A stretch of 53,502 nt of DNA, taken from assembly GCA_020073085.1 (NCBI GenBank), contig JAIQFV010000024.1:1-53502 (forward strand). The letters run 5' to 3'. The notes beneath the pieces are model-generated. The model searched no databases, was not told the DNA's origin, and worked only from the letters and a program-made list of their open reading frames with translations. Position numbers and translations under genes: made by a program. This stretch comes from Terriglobia bacterium (GTDB lineage: Bacteria; Acidobacteriota; Terriglobia; JAIQFV01). This document shows, one piece after another, positions 30,936 to 40,177 of the stretch. Every line of letters begins with the position of its first letter. The first letter of the stretch is position 1.

Positions 30936-32597
30936 ATGACATTCAAAAAGACTGCGAACCGAAATTATAGCATGTCCACCAGGGCCGTATACCTGTGGGC
31001 ATTCCTGTTGTGGGTCGCGTTTGCAGCCGTTGATGTCTGGTGGATTCTTTATGACCGACAACCTCAAGGGTGTGATCAGGCGGGTCACCTAATTCGAGCC
31101 GCTGCTTTTGCTCATTCGCTCCATCCATTTTCACTCAATGACCTATTAAAATCCTGGAACACTGAGGTCGGCCAGGGCGGAGAGTATACGTATCCGCCGT
31201 TGTACCATCTGGTGACCGGAGTTTTCATATGGGTGCTTGGTCGGCCGCCAATTGCGGCGGTGGCGACAAATGAGATCGCTCTGTGGTTTCTCCTGGTCAG
31301 CGTAATTCAACTGGGAAGACGTGCCTTTACCCTGTCCGTAGGAGTGGGATCCGCCGTTTTGGTCGCGCTATACGCCACGTTGGCGCAGTTTCGCCACGAG
31401 GCCTTCGTTGATTTTGCATTGGTGGGGATCACTTCTTGGAGTGCCTGGCAGCTGGTGAAGACCGAAGCGTTCTCCCGACGTCGAGCTTCGATCGGTGTCG
31501 GAATCTCGATTGGCCTGGCTCTCTTGGTGAAACAGGCAGTCGTTATTTTTCTTGCCCCCCCGGCTCTGTATGTGCTGTTTCAACATCGGGGGGACCAGAT
31601 TCGAAACCGGTGGGTGAACGTACTCTGTGCCGCCGGATCGGGTCTGCTTGTGGCGTCTACCTGGTATGGGCTGCACTGGCGTGCGGTCATGGCGAATCTC
31701 GCGCTCAATCAACGGGTGGCCCCCATCGAGGGAGATCCCATGCCGTGGACATTGATTGGGGCGATCTACTATCCCTGGGTCATGAGCTGCATCCAGATCG
31801 GGTTCCCGTTGTTTGTCGTCGCCATCGCATCTGCAATGGTTTGGTTATTTAGAAAGAGACAGCAAACAGCAACAACGAACGAGAAACGGCTCTGCCGCGG
31901 CGTCATTGTCACTTGGATCGTCGGGAGTCTCCCCGTCTTGACTTTTCTCCTGCTTAATAAAGACATGCGCTATTCCTTGCCAGTTCTCCCGGCCGTCGCC
32001 TTGCTAACGTGCAGCCTCTTGACCTGGATCTCGAGACGCCCCATCCGGATCGCAGGGTGGCTCCTGCTGATGCTCTCTGCATTCCCATATTACACGTTCG
32101 TAATGTTCGCTTGGCCGCCCATTCGCCAGGAGATTGGATTCTATACAGGACAAACCCACTGGCTGGTCTGGTCAGACAATAACTATTTCGGGATGGGGCC
32201 GAAAAAGGAAGACTGGCATATCCCAGAAATGCTGACCCGGATGCGGTTAGAATCGCCTCAGTCGACCCTCCTGAAACCCATCCATATCGCGATACTTCCC
32301 TTCCTCCTTCGATTCAATCCAAATTCGGTGACCTTGGAGGCGATTGAACGGGGGATTCCCGCTCAGGTCACCGCGATTGGAAATGACACGCCGGCCCTGA
32401 CCCCAGAGGATTTGCGTCCTTTTGATTTTCTTCTTGTGAAGACGGGAGATCTGGGTTTGCCCTTTGCAACGGAACGCGCTCAGGAGATCCAGAATCTGGT
32501 TTCTCTTCACCCGGACAATTTTGTGCCGCTGGCAACATATGCTTTGCCGGATCATTCCACGGGGACGCTTCTTCGGGTCGTGCGGGAAAAGGAATAG
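30936..32597 (+). CDS. GT-C-like membrane glycosyltransferase (PMT/ArnT-like)
   Basis: 553 residues from ATG 30936; the TTG at 30918 and ATG 30972 are alternatives. Ten to twelve membrane helices occupy the first 400 residues. The first periplasmic loop has RQPQGCDQAGHLIRAAAF, with an Asp at the place of the catalytic Asp in GT-C enzymes, and GGEYTYPPLYHLV. A soluble C-terminal part of about 150 residues follows. GT-C enzymes use polyprenyl-phosphate sugars on the outer face of the membrane. The gene at 34068 shares the layout (FDQAG near the N-terminus), so the two form a divergent pair. Specific sugar unknown. Confidence 0.72.
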   Translation: MTFKKTANRNYSMSTRAVYLWAFLLWVAFAAVDVWWILYDRQPQGCDQAGHLIRAAAFAHSLHPFSLNDLLKSWNTEVGQGGEYTYPPLYHLVTGVFIWVLGRPPIAAVATNEIALWFLLVSVIQLGRRAFTLSVGVGSAVLVALYATLAQFRHEAFVDFALVGITSWSAWQLVKTEAFSRRRASIGVGISIGLALLVKQAVVIFLAPPALYVLFQHRGDQIRNRWVNVLCAAGSGLLVASTWYGLHWRAVMANLALNQRVAPIEGDPMPWTLIGAIYYPWVMSCIQIGFPLFVVAIASAMVWLFRKRQQTATTNEKRLCRGVIVTWIVGSLPVLTFLLLNKDMRYSLPVLPAVALLTCSLLTWISRRPIRIAGWLLLMLSAFPYYTFVMFAWPPIRQEIGFYTGQTHWLVWSDNNYFGMGPKKEDWHIPEMLTRMRLESPQSTLLKPIHIAILPFLLRFNPNSVTLEAIERGIPAQVTAIGNDTPALTPEDLRPFDFLLVKTGDLGLPFATERAQEIQNLVSLHPDNFVPLATYALPDHSTGTLLRVVREKE

Positions 32598-32659
32598 ACT
32601 CAAACTCTGGAGTGCCTTTTGGCAAGGTGATTCAGCGGATCCATTGGGGAGTCGAGATT

Positions 32660-33991
32660 GTGCGAATCTGTTACTTAATTCATGTGTTTCCCCCGGAGTC
32701 GTGGGGGGGATCGGAAAACTATGTTTTTCGGCTGGCGCAGCAGCTGCGCCTTCAACATGAAATTCGCGTGCTCACTCGAACCCACCGATCGGATGAACCA
32801 GAGTATAAGATTTTCCGAGAGAATGTCGACGGTTTGGAGGTGTTTCGGCTCAATAATAATTTTCGGGATGTGGATCGATTCGAACGGATTTACTGGAATC
32901 CCAAGGTCGACGAAATCATGGAAACTTTCTTGGGGGAGTGGCGTCCGGATATCATCCACGCCCACCATCTAACATGTCTTTCGACCAATCTCGTCAATAT
33001 CGCCCATCGACATTCGATCCCCTTCGTCCTCACGCTTCACGATTTCTGGATGATGTGTCTGAGGGGTCAGCGACTGCATCCCACGCTCCGTTTATGCGAG
33101 GAAGTCCTTCCTTCGGTGTGTGGCCAATGTGTGAAGCCCTGGATGGATGGGGCGTACGCCAAAGCCATCACGGATCGATTTGGATCCGACAAGGATCAGA
33201 GAAATCTTTTAAATCGAGCACGGCGCAAGCTGTTCAAATTCCTGACACGCCCCAACCCATCCCGGGAGATTGAAGCCTTCCATCAACATAGCCGCCGCAT
33301 CTTGAAGGAAGCGGATCTTCTTATCTCCCCATCCGTATTTCTTCGGGACGAATTTGTGAGGTTCGGCTGTGACCCGGAGAAAATCCTCCTTTCAGACAAC
33401 GGGATTGATCCCGGCCTCGTCGGCCGCGAGGACTGCCAACCGTCCAGCAAGGTTCGTTTTGGGTTCGTCGGGACACTCATTCCCTCCAAAGGGGTGCATG
33501 TGCTGGTGGCGGCATTCAGGCAAATGCCTCCGGGGAGAGCGGAACTCAAGATCTTCGGAGGAGCCGCAGAATTCGAGGGATTTCCGGACTATTTTGAAAA
33601 TCTGCAACGGCAGGCACAGGGGCTGCCCATCGAGTTCAGAGGGAAATTTGCGAACAAAGAAATAGGGAGGGTTCTTTCAGAGATCGACGTTTTGATCGTC
33701 CCATCGATTTGGTTCGAGAACGCTCCGCTCACCATCCGAGAGGCGCTGCTGGCCCAAATCCCTGTCATCACGGCCGACCGCGGGGGGATGGCGGAGTCAG
33801 TGCAGGATGGCGTGAATGGGCTGCTGTTTGAGATGGGAAATCCGAAGAGCCTGGCAAACGCCATGCTCCGGCTAGTGGAGGAGCCGGCTCTCCTAGAGGA
33901 ACTTGGTTCCGCTGAAACGCCGGTTAAGACTATTGCCGACAACGCCCGAGAACTTGAGGAGATTTACGCAAGACTGTGCAAGATGCAGTGA
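32660..33991 (+). CDS. GT4 glycosyltransferase with CxxC insert (2 of 3 related)
   Basis: 443 residues from GTG 32660, where GGGGAG lies 7-8 nt ahead and RICYLIHVFPPESWGGSE starts the fold; GTG 32612 is less likely. Motifs: DIIHAHHLTCLS, TLHDFWMMCLRG, the Cys insert LPSVCGQCVKPW, FGFVGTLIPSKGVHVL and SIWFENAPLTIREALLAQI (Glu-x7-Glu), then GGMAESVQDGVNGLLF. It lies between the two GT-C-like genes. Retaining transfer from a nucleotide sugar in the cytoplasm is the family activity. Confidence 0.87.
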   Translation: MRICYLIHVFPPESWGGSENYVFRLAQQLRLQHEIRVLTRTHRSDEPEYKIFRENVDGLEVFRLNNNFRDVDRFERIYWNPKVDEIMETFLGEWRPDIIHAHHLTCLSTNLVNIAHRHSIPFVLTLHDFWMMCLRGQRLHPTLRLCEEVLPSVCGQCVKPWMDGAYAKAITDRFGSDKDQRNLLNRARRKLFKFLTRPNPSREIEAFHQHSRRILKEADLLISPSVFLRDEFVRFGCDPEKILLSDNGIDPGLVGREDCQPSSKVRFGFVGTLIPSKGVHVLVAAFRQMPPGRAELKIFGGAAEFEGFPDYFENLQRQAQGLPIEFRGKFANKEIGRVLSEIDVLIVPSIWFENAPLTIREALLAQIPVITADRGGMAESVQDGVNGLLFEMGNPKSLANAMLRLVEEPALLEELGSAETPVKTIADNARELEEIYARLCKMQ

Positions 33992-34067
33992 CTCCATTGC
34001 CGATTAACGGCCCTTTTTTGGCTGACAACGGACACCGTCAAGCCTCCCCCTCAGGAGCGAATCAAGG

Positions 34068-36293
34068 ATGGAATTCTGGCCCAAACAGTCCACCCCCTCC
34101 CGTGCCTCCCTATGGCTTTGGATTTCGACCTATCTCGTGGTCCTTCTATACACGGTTGCCTTCAGTAGCCTGATCCTCAAACACAAAGCTCTGCCTTATT
34201 TTGATCAAGCCGGCTACATCGCCAAGGTGTACAGAATTTCCGACAAGGTCATGCATGCTGAATCATTCCTTACTCTGGTTAATCCAAACACATATCTGTC
34301 CGTCAAACCGCGTCAATTACCGGCCCTGATGCCGTTTCTGGCGGCGGTCATTCTGGGTGGAAGGGCGCATCCGCCCTCAATCGCGCTCTTCTGGTTGGGA
34401 CTGAGAATCTGCGCGTTAGTCCTTGCATTGCATCTTTTGGCCAGACTCGTCAATTCATCCCGTTTTGTACTGCCTGCCGCGCTGGTGATTCTGGGCGGCT
34501 TACCTGCTCTGTGGCTCGAAACAGGGATGTACATGATGGATCAAAATTTCGCATTCTTTGGCTTGTTGACTTTTGCGCTTCTCCTTTGGGACCTGCGCCT
34601 TCACATACCTCTTACCGCAGCGATGAGCGTACTCAGCACGCTCATCCTTTGTTTGATCAAGCCGATGGCATTATCGTTTGTTTTTCCCCTGTATTGCATC
34701 GTCGGCGTGACCGGTTTGCATACCTTCCGGCGTCTCCTCAGTCGCGGGGAAGCCGCCGTTCTCGATGCCCCCAGTCGTGAAGTGCGGCGCCAGTTCTTGG
34801 GGTGGTCGATGTCATACCTTTTTTTAGGCGTTGCGGTCCTCTTCCTTTGGAGATCACCTTACGGTCAGGCCGTCATCAAACAATTTCAGTTGGGCGAGAG
34901 GGGGTATTGGCGCTGGAGTTTGAGTACCGAACAATTTCTCATTTACGTAAATATGATTCTCCCGGTGTGGTTATGGGTGCTGGTAGTTTGCAGGGTTATA
35001 ACGAAGAGGAGCCAATCGCTTCATGGCTGGCTTACTCTCTCGACTGCCGCTTCCTTCTTATGGTGGATGGGTTTCAATCTTTTTTTGACATACACCACAG
35101 ATCCCAGGATCCTCTATGCCATATGTCCCTTCGTGGTGACAGCGGCTCTCATCATTGTGTGCTGTGATCGAAGATGGACGGCTGTGGCGACCGGCCTGGC
35201 GGGCATTTTCTTTGCGATGGGGATTGGACAAGCATACGGTCGCATTCAATTCCCACGCTTTGCGCGCACTTTGCTTTCAGTGGCCCCATTGTCTTTTCAG
35301 CAGACTCCCGTAACCGAGGAGGTGGGTTTGCTTCGAGTAGCAAAGGATCTCCAGAGCGAACTCCACGGCGTGCCAGGCTCTCAGAGGGGCGCGGAGGTCA
35401 TGACGGTCGTCCAGGATGCGTTTATTGAGCCGATGGGACTTGAGCTTGCCATGCGCGAAATCAACCATGATACGTGGTCCGACGTTGCTATTTTGCCGGC
35501 GCCATTCACCAGTTCGAATTTTGATCTGACGTCTATTTTCAACGTCCGATGGTTTCTCACAAAAGAAAAAGAAAAGGCCCTCCCTCTGCCGGGTGATATC
35601 TGGACCTCGCTCTATGCATTAGACTCCCTCATTACTGATTTGCACAGCCCCCTGCACCCTTTTTTTGAAATCCGGTTTCGGGATGTGGTCAAACAGCCTG
35701 GCCTGCAGGATACAGTAACGTTATGGCACTTAAAGGAAATGCCCCCAGCTCAATCTCTCTTGGAGGCCATGCTCTGGGTCAAACCGCAATTTCAGGGAAC
35801 GCCCGGCGCCTCAGCCCACGAACGGCGGATTAGGTGGCTCGACCGCGCCGTTGTGCAGGGAACATCTGTCGACATGATCGATTCAACAACCGCGCAAGGG
35901 ATCATCAATTCGAGTGATGTCGCTTTTCATGGCATCAGGTTTGGCGATCAGTTCCTCTTACGAGGAATGCATCTGGAAAGGCTGCCGGAGGGAGTACAGA
36001 TGGAGTTAGTCTGGGAAGGCCTGAAAGACGAGAAGCTTGAATTCATTAACTTCGTCCACGTTTTGGACAGCTCGGGCAAGATAATCAGCCAAGCGGATTA
36101 CCCGCAAGATGTTCTACACGCCGAGATCAAGAAAGGTCTGATGTGGCGCGATCGCGTAAAACTTTCCACTCAACAATTGGCAGGTGCACGGCATATTGGG
36201 CTGGGGATTTGCCTTCCTCCCGATCCTCCGCTAAGGATCGATCATGGGCCCACTGACTTAGATGGGCATCGCCTCCTGATAGGACTCCGCTAA
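34068..36293 (+). CDS. large GT-C-like membrane protein
   Basis: 741 residues from ATG 34068 (CAAGGATGG). About eleven membrane helices in residues 15-420, with ALPYFDQAGYIAKVYRI in the first outer loop, the same acidic motif as in the gene at 30936. PRQLPALMPF follows in the next loop. The C-terminal 300 residues are soluble and presumably periplasmic, with a beta-rich end (FHGIRFGDQFLLRG, QMELVWEGLKDEKLEF, HVLDSSGKII), perhaps a carbohydrate-recognising domain. Function by analogy: sugar transfer from a polyprenyl carrier to the growing glycan or a protein. Not assigned to a named family. Confidence 0.68.
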   Translation: MEFWPKQSTPSRASLWLWISTYLVVLLYTVAFSSLILKHKALPYFDQAGYIAKVYRISDKVMHAESFLTLVNPNTYLSVKPRQLPALMPFLAAVILGGRAHPPSIALFWLGLRICALVLALHLLARLVNSSRFVLPAALVILGGLPALWLETGMYMMDQNFAFFGLLTFALLLWDLRLHIPLTAAMSVLSTLILCLIKPMALSFVFPLYCIVGVTGLHTFRRLLSRGEAAVLDAPSREVRRQFLGWSMSYLFLGVAVLFLWRSPYGQAVIKQFQLGERGYWRWSLSTEQFLIYVNMILPVWLWVLVVCRVITKRSQSLHGWLTLSTAASFLWWMGFNLFLTYTTDPRILYAICPFVVTAALIIVCCDRRWTAVATGLAGIFFAMGIGQAYGRIQFPRFARTLLSVAPLSFQQTPVTEEVGLLRVAKDLQSELHGVPGSQRGAEVMTVVQDAFIEPMGLELAMREINHDTWSDVAILPAPFTSSNFDLTSIFNVRWFLTKEKEKALPLPGDIWTSLYALDSLITDLHSPLHPFFEIRFRDVVKQPGLQDTVTLWHLKEMPPAQSLLEAMLWVKPQFQGTPGASAHERRIRWLDRAVVQGTSVDMIDSTTAQGIINSSDVAFHGIRFGDQFLLRGMHLERLPEGVQMELVWEGLKDEKLEFINFVHVLDSSGKIISQADYPQDVLHAEIKKGLMWRDRVKLSTQQLAGARHIGLGICLPPDPPLRIDHGPTDLDGHRLLIGLR

Positions 36294-36498
36294 CTGACCA
36301 TGGGGCGTCAGATTTTCGGCTGTTTCATTCAACTGAGTCGAACTGGGATCGCGCCTAATAGCTTCTCTGCGGATTGACATCACCGGCAATCACATCAATA
36401 ATACATTATCCTAAGCGTTGTCACTCTGAACTCGCCTTGGACGCCATCACGCTTTACAAGGCATTACCGAAGGGAAACACTTCAGAAGGGTGTGTTGA

Positions 36499-37470
36499 AT
36501 GCGAATACTGGTTACCGGCGGAGCTGGTTTTTTGGGATCTCATCTGTGCCAGCGATTGCTCCAGCAGGGAGATGAAGTCATCTGCGTGGACAACCTCTTC
36601 ACCGGGTCGAAACGCAACATCGAGGGTTTGTTCGTCAATCCTAACTTCGAATTTGTCCGGCACGATATTGTCCATCCGATCCTCCTCGAGGTGGATCGGA
36701 TTTACAACCTGGCGTGTCCGGCCTCGCCGATTCAATACCAGTACAACGCCATCAAGACGGTGAAGGCGAATGTCGTCGGCACTATGAACATGCTGGGGAT
36801 GGCCAAGCGGGTCCGGGCTCGCATTCTCCAAGCGTCCACATCGGAAGTGTACGGCGATCCCAATGTGCATCCGCAGCGGGAATCGTACTGGGGACACGTT
36901 AATCCCATCGGGATTCGAAGCTGCTATGACGAAGGCAAGCGCGTGGCGGAAACCCTCATGATGGATTATCACCGCCAGAACCACGTGGACATCCGGATTG
37001 CACGGATCTTTAACACCTACGGCCCGCGCATGTCGCTGAATGATGGCCGGGTGGTTTCGAACTTCATTGTGCAAGCCCTCCAGAACAAGCCCATCACGGT
37101 GTTTGGCTCCGGCTCGCAAACGAGGTCATTTTGCTACGTGGATGATTTGATCGACGCGCTGATCCGCTTCATGGGTTGTGAACACTTCATGGGCCCGGTC
37201 AACCTGGGAAACCCGCATGAATTTACGATCCTGGATCTTGCGAAAAAGGTCATCACGCTCACGGGATCACGATCGAAGATTGTGCGCAAACCTCTGCCCC
37301 AGGATGATCCACGGCAGCGGTGCCCGGATATCTCGTTGGCCCGCAAGAAACTCCGTTGGAAACCCACCACCTCGCTCAGCGAAGGACTCAAGAAGACGAT
37401 CGGATACTTCGAAGAGGAGCTGACGAACCTCAACGCAGAGGCGCGGAGAGCGCAGAGGGAAAATAGGTAA
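36499..37470 (+). CDS. UDP-glucuronate decarboxylase (UDP-xylose synthase type)
   Basis: 323 residues. Extended [22 protein letters not shown], then the UXS-diagnostic [59 protein letters not shown] (Tyr-x3-Lys) and [11 protein letters not shown]. The enzyme makes UDP-xylose from UDP-glucuronate through a 4-keto intermediate. The last 14 residues ([14 protein letters not shown]) are encoded by a CGCAGAGGCGCGGAGAGCGCAGAGG stretch resembling the scattered extragenic CGCAGAG repeat, so the native C-terminus probably ended earlier and was extended by repeat sequence. No UDP-glucose dehydrogenase is in the window to supply the substrate. Confidence 0.9.
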   Translation: MRILVTGGAGFLGSHLCQRLLQQGDEVICVDNLFTGSKRNIEGLFVNPNFEFVRHDIVHPILLEVDRIYNLACPASPIQYQYNAIKTVKANVVGTMNMLGMAKRVRARILQASTSEVYGDPNVHPQRESYWGHVNPIGIRSCYDEGKRVAETLMMDYHRQNHVDIRIARIFNTYGPRMSLNDGRVVSNFIVQALQNKPITVFGSGSQTRSFCYVDDLIDALIRFMGCEHFMGPVNLGNPHEFTILDLAKKVITLTGSRSKIVRKPLPQDDPRQRCPDISLARKKLRWKPTTSLSEGLKKTIGYFEEELTNLNAEARRAQRENR

Positions 37471-37622
37471 AAAGCGAAAACAATTATACGAGTGGGCAAG
37501 GGCGGATACGATCCTCTTTAAGCTACAAAGTCCTGGTGATGTGATATGCATATTAGGTTCTGCGTTCTTTGCGCCGCGGCGTTAAATATTTGGGTTCCGT
37601 CCACGATATTGAGGACAGGTAG

Positions 37623-38600
37623 ATGAAAAAGGTCTTGGTCACGGGTGGGGGCGGTTATATTGGGAGTCATGTCGTCAAGGCGCTTCTCGAGGCGGGCGAC
37701 GAGGTGGTCACCTTCGACAACCTGTCGGAAGGACATCGCGAGGCGGTCGTTGGCGGCGATCTGGTCCAGGGCGATCTGAGCGACGGGCCCCTCCTGCAAT
37801 CACTATTTTCAAAATATGAGTTTGATGCCGTGATGCACTTCGCGGCGAATTGCCGCGTAGGCGAATCGGTGGAGGATCCCGAGAAATACTATAAAAACAA
37901 CGTCAGCAATCTCCTCAACCTTTTAGCGGTCATGCGAAGGCATCGCGTCAAGCGGATCATTTTCTCATCCACTGCTGCGGTTTATGGAGATCCCGCGGCG
38001 ACCCCGATTGCAGAGTCCCATCCCCTGAAGCCCATCAACCCTTACGGCTTCACAAAGTTCGTTGTTGAGAACATCTTGGGAGACTACTCACGGGCTTATG
38101 GATTGAGATCCGTGTCCCTGCGCTACTTCAATGCCGCAGGTGCCGATCCATCGGGCCGGTTGGGTGAGTCGCATGATCCGGAAACCCATCTCATCCCACG
38201 GGTTCTCGCAGTGGCGTCGGGTCGTCTTGCCGAAGTAGAAGTGTTCGGCACGGATTATCCAACGGAGGATGGGACCTGCATCCGCGATTACATCCACGTG
38301 AATGACCTTGCCCTGGCCCATCTCGCAGCACTGGAGCATCTCCGCGGGGGGGGCGAGAACCTGATCGTTAATCTGGGGAATAGCCGGGGCTACTCGGTCA
38401 AAGAAATCATCCGGGCAGCGGAAGGGATCACTCAGCGGAAAATCCGGGTTGTCCACTCCCCCCGCCGGGCGGGTGACCCTCCAGTCCTGGTGTGCGATAA
38501 CTCTCAGGCAAGACGGCAACTCCATTGGCAGCCGAAGATCTCCTCCCTGGAAGAGATCATCCAGACCGCATGGAATTGGGAGCAAAATCGGAGATACTGA
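37623..38600 (+). CDS. galE: UDP-glucose 4-epimerase
   Basis: 325 residues. It interconverts UDP-glucose and UDP-galactose (or the N-acetyl forms). Motifs: TGGGGYIGSHVVKALLEAG, FDNLSEGH, MHFAANCRVGESV, SSTAAVYGDP, the catalytic NPYGFTKFVVE (Tyr-x3-Lys), LRYFNAAGADPSG and GTCIRDYIHVNDLA. GTCIRDYIHV is specific for GalE among epimerases. ACAGGTAG precedes the start. Its 152-nt upstream gap has CGCCGCGGCG-type repeat sequence, and a short heptanucleotide pair follows at 38671. Confidence 0.92.
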   Translation: MKKVLVTGGGGYIGSHVVKALLEAGDEVVTFDNLSEGHREAVVGGDLVQGDLSDGPLLQSLFSKYEFDAVMHFAANCRVGESVEDPEKYYKNNVSNLLNLLAVMRRHRVKRIIFSSTAAVYGDPAATPIAESHPLKPINPYGFTKFVVENILGDYSRAYGLRSVSLRYFNAAGADPSGRLGESHDPETHLIPRVLAVASGRLAEVEVFGTDYPTEDGTCIRDYIHVNDLALAHLAALEHLRGGGENLIVNLGNSRGYSVKEIIRAAEGITQRKIRVVHSPRRAGDPPVLVCDNSQARRQLHWQPKISSLEEIIQTAWNWEQNRRY

Positions 38601-38670
38601 GGCTGGATGTTATAATGAAGCGGGATACTCTATATTAATGCAGGGTTAATTTGGCAATTCTGAAGTTACT

Positions 38671-38780
38671 GAGGTCAGAAGTCGGAAATCGGAAGTCAGA
38701 CATGGCATTGTCGAGCTCTTGAATGCGAAGCCGGTCTACGGCGTCCGGCTTCTGACCTCCGACCTCTGACTTCCGACTTC
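38671..38780. repeat. short inverted pair of RGARGYC heptanucleotide arrays
   Basis: Plus arm 38671-38700 (GAGGTCA-GAAGTCG-GAAATCG-GAAGTCA) and minus arm 38744-38780 (TCCGGCT-TCTGACC-TCCGACC-TCTGACT-TCCGACTTC) flank 43 nt of other sequence. The arms are complementary enough to form a hairpin between the two epimerase genes. Confidence 0.75.
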
Positions 38781-38837
38781 ATTATCCGGAGCGTCGCTTC
38801 CTCTGGCTAGAGTTACGGCACGAAAGGTGGACAGTTT

Positions 38838-39782
38838 GTGTCTTCGAGCAATAATGTCCGCTGCTTGATTCTCGGGGGTGGGGGTTTCATGGGCTCCCAT
38901 CTGGCCGAGGAGTTGCTGGCAGCGGGATATGTCGTCAGGGTCTTCGATCGCGCCAATCGCGACCGACGCAACTTGGCATCGATTGCGGACCAAATCGAAA
39001 TTATTGAAGGGGATTTTTCAAACCGGGCCGACCTTCAGGCCGTCGTTTCGGGAATGGATTTCGTGTTCCATCTCGTTGGGACCACCCTTCCCGCCAGTTC
39101 CAATTCGAATCCGGCGTATGACATCGAGTCCAATGTCATCGGGTCCGTCCGGCTGTTCGAGCTCTGCCATAAGGAGAAAGTCCGAAAAATTGTATTCGCC
39201 TCCTCGGGAGGTACTGTCTATGGAATTCCGCAGCGTCTCCCGATCGATGAATCCCACCCCACCCTTCCCCTGTGTTCCTATGGCATTTCGAAACTGGCCA
39301 TCGAAAAGTATCTACATCTTTTCTACCATTTGTATGGGATAGATTATGCGATTCTGCGCATCTCTAACCCTTATGGCGAGCGACAAAGGCTCGACGCTTC
39401 TCAGGGAGTGATTGCCGTGTTCCTGGGATGCCTGGCCCACCACCTTCCTATTCATCTCTGGGGGGACGGGTCGGTGACTCGCGATTTCCTCTACGTGGGC
39501 GATGTGGTCCGTGCCATGCGGTTGGCAATGGAGTATTCCGGTGATCGAAAGATCTTCAACGTTTCGTCGTGCCGCGGGGTCTCAGTGTCAGAACTCCTGG
39601 AAATTTTGCTGAGGGTGACAGGAGCCCATCCTGAGATTCTCAGGGAACCGGAACGGTCTTTTGATGTGCCCAAGAATATCCTGGATAATGCGGTGATACG
39701 AGAAACCCTGAATTGGACGCCTGAGGTGGACCTGGAGGAGGGGATTCGATGCACCTGGGAGTGGGTGAAGAAGCAGGTGTGA
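38838..39782 (+). CDS. NAD-dependent sugar epimerase/dehydratase (extended SDR)
   Basis: 314 residues from GTG 38838, with AAAGGTGG upstream. LILGGGGFMGSHLAEELLAAG is the NAD site; ASSGGTVYGIP and CSYGISKLAIEKYL give the Ser and Tyr-x3-Lys catalytic set. SNPYGERQR and LWGDGSVTRDFLYVGDVVRA are typical of the UDP-sugar 4-epimerase group. It lacks the GalE-specific GTCIRDYIHV form, so a different nucleotide sugar is likely. Third consecutive SDR gene after UXS and GalE. A composite repeat array starts immediately after its stop. Confidence 0.85.
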   Translation: MSSSNNVRCLILGGGGFMGSHLAEELLAAGYVVRVFDRANRDRRNLASIADQIEIIEGDFSNRADLQAVVSGMDFVFHLVGTTLPASSNSNPAYDIESNVIGSVRLFELCHKEKVRKIVFASSGGTVYGIPQRLPIDESHPTLPLCSYGISKLAIEKYLHLFYHLYGIDYAILRISNPYGERQRLDASQGVIAVFLGCLAHHLPIHLWGDGSVTRDFLYVGDVVRAMRLAMEYSGDRKIFNVSSCRGVSVSELLEILLRVTGAHPEILREPERSFDVPKNILDNAVIRETLNWTPEVDLEEGIRCTWEWVKKQV

Positions 39783-40160
39783 GGTGGTAGGTGATAGGGA
39801 ATAGGTGGTAGGGGAAGGAAGCCGGAAGCCAGAAGCCAGAGGCCGGAAGCCAGAGGCCGGAAGCCGGAAGCCAGAGGCCGGAAGCCAGAGGCCGGAAGCC
39901 AGAAGCCAGAAGCCGGAAGCCAGAAGCCAGAAGCCGGAAGCCAGAAGCCGGAAGCCAGAAGCCGGAAGCCAGAAGCCGGAAGCCAGAAGTCAGAAGTCAG
40001 AAGTCAGAAGTCGGAAGTCAGAAGTCAGACCTGAAAAAAGGGGAATTGTAGGCTTTAAACTTTGAACCTTGAACTTGGAACTTTGAACCGGTTTTTTGGA
40101 CCTTGGACTTTGGACCTTGGACTTTGGACAGTGTTTACTAAACTCTGAACCTTGAATTGG
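39783..40160. repeat. composite heptanucleotide array, plus orientation
   Basis: Order: GGTGGTA/GGTGATA-type units, junction TAGGGGAAGGAAGCC (about 39810-39825), RGARGCC units then RGARGTC units to about 40030, a linker AGACCTGAAAAAAGGGGAAT, then TTTGAAC/TTGAACC and CTTGGAC units to about 40160. A 55-bp stretch (40022-40076) recurs identically in reverse complement at 49566-49620. Frames through the array encode only repetitive K/P/E/A/S peptide. Confidence 0.92.
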
Positions 40161-40177
40161 GTCTCTAAAAGAAGCGG

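Noticed and set aside
39805-40065. Repeat-encoded 86-codon plus-strand frame
   Set aside because: Same cause as above; it lies wholly in the heptad array.
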